Of a stretch of 64,000 nucleotides of DNA, positions 59,794-64,000 are shown one piece after another (the first letter of the stretch is position 1; each line of letters opens with the position of its first letter). The DNA lies in contig NC_054741.1 of the NCBI RefSeq assembly GCF_018143015.1, forward strand, positions 61,315,197 through 61,379,196. The letters are read 5' to 3'. Made by a program: the position numbers and the translations under genes. The notes below the pieces were generated by a model, which made no database searches, was not told the DNA's origin, and saw only the letters and a program-made list of their open reading frames with translations. The stretch is from Lytechinus variegatus (Eukaryota > Echinodermata > Echinoidea > Temnopleuroida > Toxopneustidae).

Positions 59794-59896
59794 TTTTTTT
59801 GTATACAAAGATTAAACATAAGCTGGCATAACACTCTCTTAAGATCAGTTCGGCTTAGCGTGGCAAAATGCGTACCACTACAATTCTCCCCCTACT
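59794..59896 (-). mobile_element. Candidate polypurine tract and short LTR-like end
   Basis: On the minus strand AGTAGGGGGAGAAT resembles a retrotransposon polypurine tract. It is followed by TGTAGTGGTACGC... and ends TTTGTATACA, giving TG...CA borders over about 85 bp. The matching second LTR was not found, so this stays a candidate. Confidence 0.35.
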
Positions 59897-60660
59897 AAAA
59901 CAATCTTTCTCCTAGAGATCATAAAAATAATAAAACTTGAAATAATATCCGATTACTGAATTTCTAACCATTAAATAAGCAACAATACTTTTGTTGCTTT
60001 GAATTGCTTTTATTCATCAACTTTTGCCACCAAGAGTCAAATTGATTTTGTTATTTAACAAAAGAATTTCAGTTTCATATTGTCAGCAATTGCTTTACAT
60101 TGTAAACAATGTTTTGAAGAAATCATTTGTGGACAAACTTTATGATAAATAACTCATCCATCAGAGTAAAAATATCAAGTTCAAGTTTATTTCATTTCTC
60201 AACTCAGTGATACAACATAGGAATTAATTACACTACTTCCATTGCATTTATTGGAGCTGGAAATTCCTAGCCTTCCCATTTAATGGGAAAGAAAGTGTAG
60301 TCCTTTCATTTTCTCTGCTCCCACAAATAGAGGAGTAAAATCACTCACCAGGGAACACTAAGGTTACTCCAAATAACCTATATTAACATTCATGAAACAT
60401 TTACAAATTTGCAAAAGAATTACACGTACACGTAAACCAGTCCATCACAAATCTTGTACCACAAACACGTGTAAATCATTCCATCTCAAATCATGTATGA
60501 TCAAAGCCTTTTTATCAATTATCATAATCCTCAAGTGACAAGTGCACATCTTTTAAAGGTGAAAAAAAAGCAGAACATGAACAAGATTAACTCAATAGTC
60601 TTTCACTTCCTTTGTGAATTCCACCATTTTGTCTAATGTTTAAATTGCCTTCTTTTCCTT
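59897..60660. other. No gene recognised
   Basis: AT-rich stretch between the LTR-like end and 60665. No integrase or other retroelement domain could be read on either strand. Confidence 0.4.
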
Positions 60661-60664
60661 CCAG

Positions 60665-60739
60665 TCTACCAAGTCAACCTTTGTAGATGGTGAGGTGTTC
60701 TACAGTGTGGTCCTTGGGTACAAGTCTAAGACCACCTGA
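60665..60739 (+). CDS. Possible orphan terminal exon (unrecognised)
   Basis: After a good acceptor (TTTTCCTTCCAG) there are 25 codons, STKSTFVDGEVFYSVVLGYK-SKTT, then TGA. The composition is protein-like but no family is recognised and no upstream exon could be joined in this window. Confidence 0.25.
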   Translation, partial: STKSTFVDGEVFYSVVLGYKSKTT

Positions 60740-60849
60740 GATCATTGTAATACATTATCCACTCTGCATCCATAACATACCTGTACATACTGTTCCATGT
60801 GTGGGGATCATTCCATCAACCTATTATCCACACCTAAAACAACACACGT

Positions 60850-61340
60850 AAGAACGTGGCCGGCGCATTGCACAAGCCAAATCCCATACGGACGAAATCG
60901 TACAATCCATGTTTTGTGATGAAGGCTGTAATGTTTTGTCTCGATCTGATTCAGTTACCTTGATTTGCCAATAGGCTACGTTGGCATCAAGTTTGGAATA
61001 CCACTTGTTGCCCGCTAAAGCATCAAGACATTCTTCAATACATGGTAATGGATTGACATCTTTCTTGGTGACATTGTTTAACTTGTGCTAATCAATGCAC
61101 CATTGGACTCCTCTGTCTTTTTTTCTCACTAACACAGGAGACGATGCCAATTCAGACATAGACGGCAGGATAACTCCGGCGGCAAGCATCTTGTGGAGAT
61201 GTGCCCGCTCTTCCTGAATGAAGTTCAGGAGGGTCCACCTCATCTTTTGTTTTATGGGTCTTGCATTGCCTGTGTCTATGCTATGAGTTACCTTGTCAAA
61301 ACCACCGAGGTCAAGCTCATCTTTTGGCGAAAAATGATTG
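60850..61340 (-). pseudogene. Ty3/Gypsy-type reverse transcriptase remnant
   Basis: Read right to left it gives HSIDTGNARPIKQKM, ASSPVLVRKKDRGVQWCID, stop, HKLNNVTKKDVNPLPCIEEC, LDALAGNKWYSKLDANVAYW. These are the N-terminal motifs of Gypsy reverse transcriptase. A TAG interrupts the frame where YRKLN is expected, and a frameshift follows before the ..[10 protein letters not shown] region. It is inactive. Flanking integrase and gag were not recognised. Confidence 0.85.
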
Positions 61341-61345
61341 ATATT

Positions 61346-62176
61346 TAAGTAGCAGCCCTCTCAACTCCTGTTCCTCTGGGTCAGCCCTTCAATAGAAGGG
61401 CTCCAAATAACTGGAAGGTGAGAAGGTAGGTTCAAGTCAGGAGTTTTCGCAGTGTCTTCAATAAATAAATGTGCAATATTTTAAGGAGTGATAGGGGAGT
61501 CTACATTTTCAATTACTGTTTACAGTTGGCCAGATTATTGTTAGCAAATGCACTACTTTACCTTTTTGAGGTATGCCTTTGTCCAACTGCTGCTCACCAA
61601 GACGTTGCTCCATACGTCACAGGAATTGAGATGGCTTCCTGTCGCCCAGTTCCTCCTTTGTAAGAAGTATCTGGACCCTACGTACCTACGTTGCTCAGAC
61701 GCACCAGTGCACAAAATTAACTTCTCTTTTAGCATCCATATTGGTCCCTCTCATGTCTGTTTTTTAATGAATCAAGTGTAAGGAGCCAGACTGTCTTTCC
61801 TACATTACACATTGCCAATGTTGGCAATTAAGTGTCATTGGCAATATAAGAGTAGACACAATGTGAACTCATGTTTAATTTTTCTCCAATATCTAAATAC
61901 AAAGAGTATTCAGTAAACATTGCAATTTTATTTACAACTGCAGAAAACCCCTGATCTTGTGACATTCAATCCATGCCAACATAGTGGTCAGCAGAAGTTA
62001 ACTCTTTCGAGTAAAAAGTGATTCTTTCACCACAGTTGTAATTTACCAAGTACATTAATCAAGGACAAATGCATGATGTTGTCCATTGAAATGAGTTTGC
62101 ACACCATTTTTGTTAGTTCCTATGGGAGGGTGGTTCTTAAAAAGCAATGTTGGGTTTTGTTGAATAAAAAGTGTTA
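61346..62176. other. No gene recognised
   Basis: No domain-like frames on either strand; retroelement-derived or spacer sequence. Confidence 0.35.
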
Positions 62177-62335
62177 TTAGTTTCCTGGAATGAATTCAAT
62201 CAGATGGTTGTGGAAACTTTCCAGGAATGTTGATCCTCGGGCACATCTGTAAGTTAGAAGTACAATGTTGCCCTTCTTCCCGGTGCCATTCTGGATGTAC
62301 AACTGCACAACGGGAGGGTTTGGATGCAGGCCATA
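62177..62335 (-). pseudogene. Fragment of an uncharacterised protein family (YRCARGSTFLESFHNHL)
   Basis: On the minus strand an open segment reads TYGLHPNPPVVQLYIQNGTG, KKGNIVLLTYRCARGSTFLE, SFHNHLIEFIPGN and then TAA at 62177-62179. I associate the word YRCARGSTSLESFHLHL with large uncharacterised proteins of fish, cnidarians and echinoderms; that recollection is not checked. It is short and stops where such proteins normally continue, so it is probably a remnant or a terminal exon of the THAP gene upstream. Confidence 0.4.
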
Positions 62336-62340
62336 TGTTT

Positions 62341-63801
62341 TTAGTCTGACGCATTATTCAAAACGGCTAAAAGGCATAAATGATTTGTGTTAAACATACC
62401 TTCTTCTGACTTCTGACTGAACAGAGATATTCGCCGCTTGCTTCCTCCAGAACTGGGCAGCATAGGAGACATGCAAGTACTCGCATCAGCTAACATGATC
62501 GGCTGAGGGTCTTTGACTTCATGTTCCGTGCTCGTACTTGCCTTCTTGCTGCGTAGGAACGCAACTGTCATTTTGGTAGAATGCACTGTTTTGGTATCAG
62601 AACTTCTGCATGATGCCACTATTAGAGTCAATGTTGTTGGTGTTGATTCTGCTGGAGGAAGGGACTTCTTGACGAACCAGTCATCAGGGAATGACTGAAC
62701 AGCTTGGTGTAGTCTGGGGACAGCATTTGGGATAAGACGTGGCGGAAGCTTTCTATAACCGTACTTATATTGCATGACTTGCGACTGGTCATACTGTTCC
62801 CTCTCAAAGTGCCCACTGCAGACATGTACATGGACCCTTTTGTTCGCATGGAATCCTTTCAGCCTCAGCTGGATAAAATTGACCCATACTCGTTTGATGG
62901 ATCCCTGTTTTGGCATTTCATGGATAGCAAAGCCATCGTACATAGTGTTACTGCATCCATAAAGCACACATCTATTTCCTCCTACATGCTTCACCTTCTT
63001 GCTGGGTACATCTTCTGACCCTCCAGTATCGTCTGCTCCTTTGTCCTTGACGAACCAGTCATCAGGGAATGACTGAACAGCTTGGTGTAGTCTGGGGACA
63101 GCATTTGGGATAAGACGTGGCGGAAGCTTTCTATAACCGTACTTATATTGCATGACTTGCGACTGGTCATACTGTTCCCTCTCAAAGTGCCCACTGCAGA
63201 CATGTACATGGACCCTTTTGTTTGCATGGAATCCTTTCAGCCTCAGCTGGATAAAATTGACCCATACTCGTTTGATGGATCCCTGTTTTGGCATTTCATG
63301 GATAGCAAAGCCATCGTACATAGTGTTACTGCATCCATAAAGCACACATCTATTTCCTCCTACATGCTTCACCTTCTTGCTGGGTACATCTTCTGACCCT
63401 CCAGTATCGTCTGCTCCTTTGTCCTTGACGAACCAGTCATCAGGGAATGACTGAACAGCTTGGTGTAGTCTGGGGACAGCATTTGGGATAAGACGTGGCG
63501 GAAGCTTTCTATAACCGTACTTATATTGCATGACTTGCGACTGGTCATACTGTTCCCTCTCAAAGTGCCCACTGCAGACATGTACATGGACCCTTTTGTT
63601 CGCATGGAATCCTTTCAGCCTCAGCTGGATAAAATTGACCCATACTCGTCTGATGGATCCCTGTTTTGGCATTTCATGGATAGCAAAGCCATCGTACATA
63701 GTGTTACTGCATCCATAAAGCACACATCTATTTCCTCCTACATGCTTCACCTTCTTGCTGGGTACATCTTCTGACCCTCCAGTATCGTCTGCTCCTTTGT
63801 C
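62341..63801 (-). CDS. THAP zinc-finger protein with three near-identical THAP domains (5' exons outside window)
   Basis: THAP domains are C2CH zinc-dependent DNA-binding modules, also found in P-element-type transposases. After an acceptor AAAGCAG|GAC (63801) the frame stays open for 486 codons to TAA at 62341-62343. A donor-like GAAG|GTATGT at 62400/62399 may end the exon earlier. Three tandem 126-residue units (63801-63424, 63423-63046, 63045-62668) each contain CVLYGC, a conserved W..F, CSGHF and NAVP, the C-x4-C...C-x2-H and AVP-box pattern of THAP. Units differ at about two bases. The tail (62667-62341) is Ser/Thr/Lys-rich with no domain seen. The start codon is not in this exon. Confidence 0.85.
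   Translation of the reverse strand, partial: DKGADDTGGSEDVPSKKVKHVGGNRCVLYGCSNTMYDGFAIHEMPKQGSIRRVWVNFIQLRLKGFHANKRVHVHVCSGHFEREQYDQSQVMQYKYGYRKLPPRLIPNAVPRLHQAVQSFPDDWFVKDKGADDTGGSEDVPSKKVKHVGGNRCVLYGCSNTMYDGFAIHEMPKQGSIKRVWVNFIQLRLKGFHANKRVHVHVCSGHFEREQYDQSQVMQYKYGYRKLPPRLIPNAVPRLHQAVQSFPDDWFVKDKGADDTGGSEDVPSKKVKHVGGNRCVLYGCSNTMYDGFAIHEMPKQGSIKRVWVNFIQLRLKGFHANKRVHVHVCSGHFEREQYDQSQVMQYKYGYRKLPPRLIPNAVPRLHQAVQSFPDDWFVKKSLPPAESTPTTLTLIVASCRSSDTKTVHSTKMTVAFLRSKKASTSTEHEVKDPQPIMLADASTCMSPMLPSSGGSKRRISLFSQKSEEGMFNTNHLCLLAVLNNASD
62668..63801 (-). repeat. Three tandem 378-bp exonic units
   Basis: The period is exactly 378 bp (126 codons), so the frame is kept. Each unit starts GACAAAGGAGCAGACGATAC and ends in the codons for DDWFVK. 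The first unit starts exactly at the splice acceptor. Confidence 0.97.
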
Positions 63802-64000
63802 CTGCTTTGATATGATGATGATATTGATAGCTGTGGTCTATGAGAAAAAAAACATGGATTTTACTCTAAAAAAACTGGGGGGGCGCTATTTCAGCCCCCT
63901 AGAAATTTTTTGGCAATAAATCCACCATACAAAACTTTTGACTGCGTCGCTCATTGTCTTTATGCTTTCAAGTCGAGTGCAACTTATGAGACGAAAACTG
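63802..64000. other. Intron of the THAP gene, right edge
   Basis: A GATGATGATATT stretch next to the acceptor, and an inverted GGGGGGCGCTATTTCAGCCCCC. No coding seen. Confidence 0.5.

Noticed and set aside
62367..62399. A 33-bp intron at the end of the THAP exon (GTATGT...TTTTAG)
   Set aside because: Too short for a normal metazoan intron; either the frame reads through to 62341 or the donor joins an unseen exon.

Overview
This is an AT-rich animal genome window. Genes are split by GT–AG introns, spacers are long, and there are very many short inverted-terminal-repeat (MITE-like), fold-back and tandem repeats, plus long homopolymer G/C runs. The repeat types (TTAA-flanked elements starting AAAGG, GTCTCACCT-bounded elements, GGCCCAAATTCAC palindromes) and the proteins point to an echinoderm, most likely a sea urchin. 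That assignment is inference from pattern recognition; no search was run.

Region by region. 1-5.3 kb: spacer or upstream intron with two MITE-like elements. 5.3-16.9 kb (+): a Slingshot (SSH) cofilin phosphatase gene, 12 exons readable, 5' end not found, stop at 16850. Its introns hold two decayed duplicates of its own exons, tRNA-derived SINE-like sequence, a palindromic MITE and a TTAA-flanked piggyBac-like MITE. 16.9-31.6 kb: 3' flank and spacer full of MITEs, and a 1.6 kb array whose units carry perfect DR1-type nuclear-receptor sites. 31.6-34.7 kb (-): a four-exon gene for a small multi-pass membrane protein with a C-terminal coiled coil, tentatively BRI3BP/TMEM109-like. 35-45.5 kb: repeats, plus a possible orphan promoter near 41.3 kb. 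45.5-51.75 kb: one 6.2 kb element bounded by perfect terminal inverted repeats that start CACTA; no transposase was recognised and much of it is two different satellite arrays. 52.4-58.7 kb (+): a five-exon single-domain rhodanese gene with a second, inverted copy of the DR1 array in intron 4. 59.6-61.4 kb: a truncated nanos copy and remains of a Ty3/Gypsy-type retrotransposon. 62.2-63.8 kb (-): a THAP zinc-finger exon with three nearly identical tandem 378-bp units; its 5' exons lie beyond the window.

The genes do not form an obvious pathway. SSH acts on actin dynamics, the rhodanese is a probable sulfurtransferase, the membrane protein is of unknown role and the THAP protein probably binds DNA. 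The most unusual material is the repeat fraction: the 6.2 kb CACTA-type element carrying satellites, the two dispersed DR1 arrays, the THAP triplication and the exon relics inside SSH.
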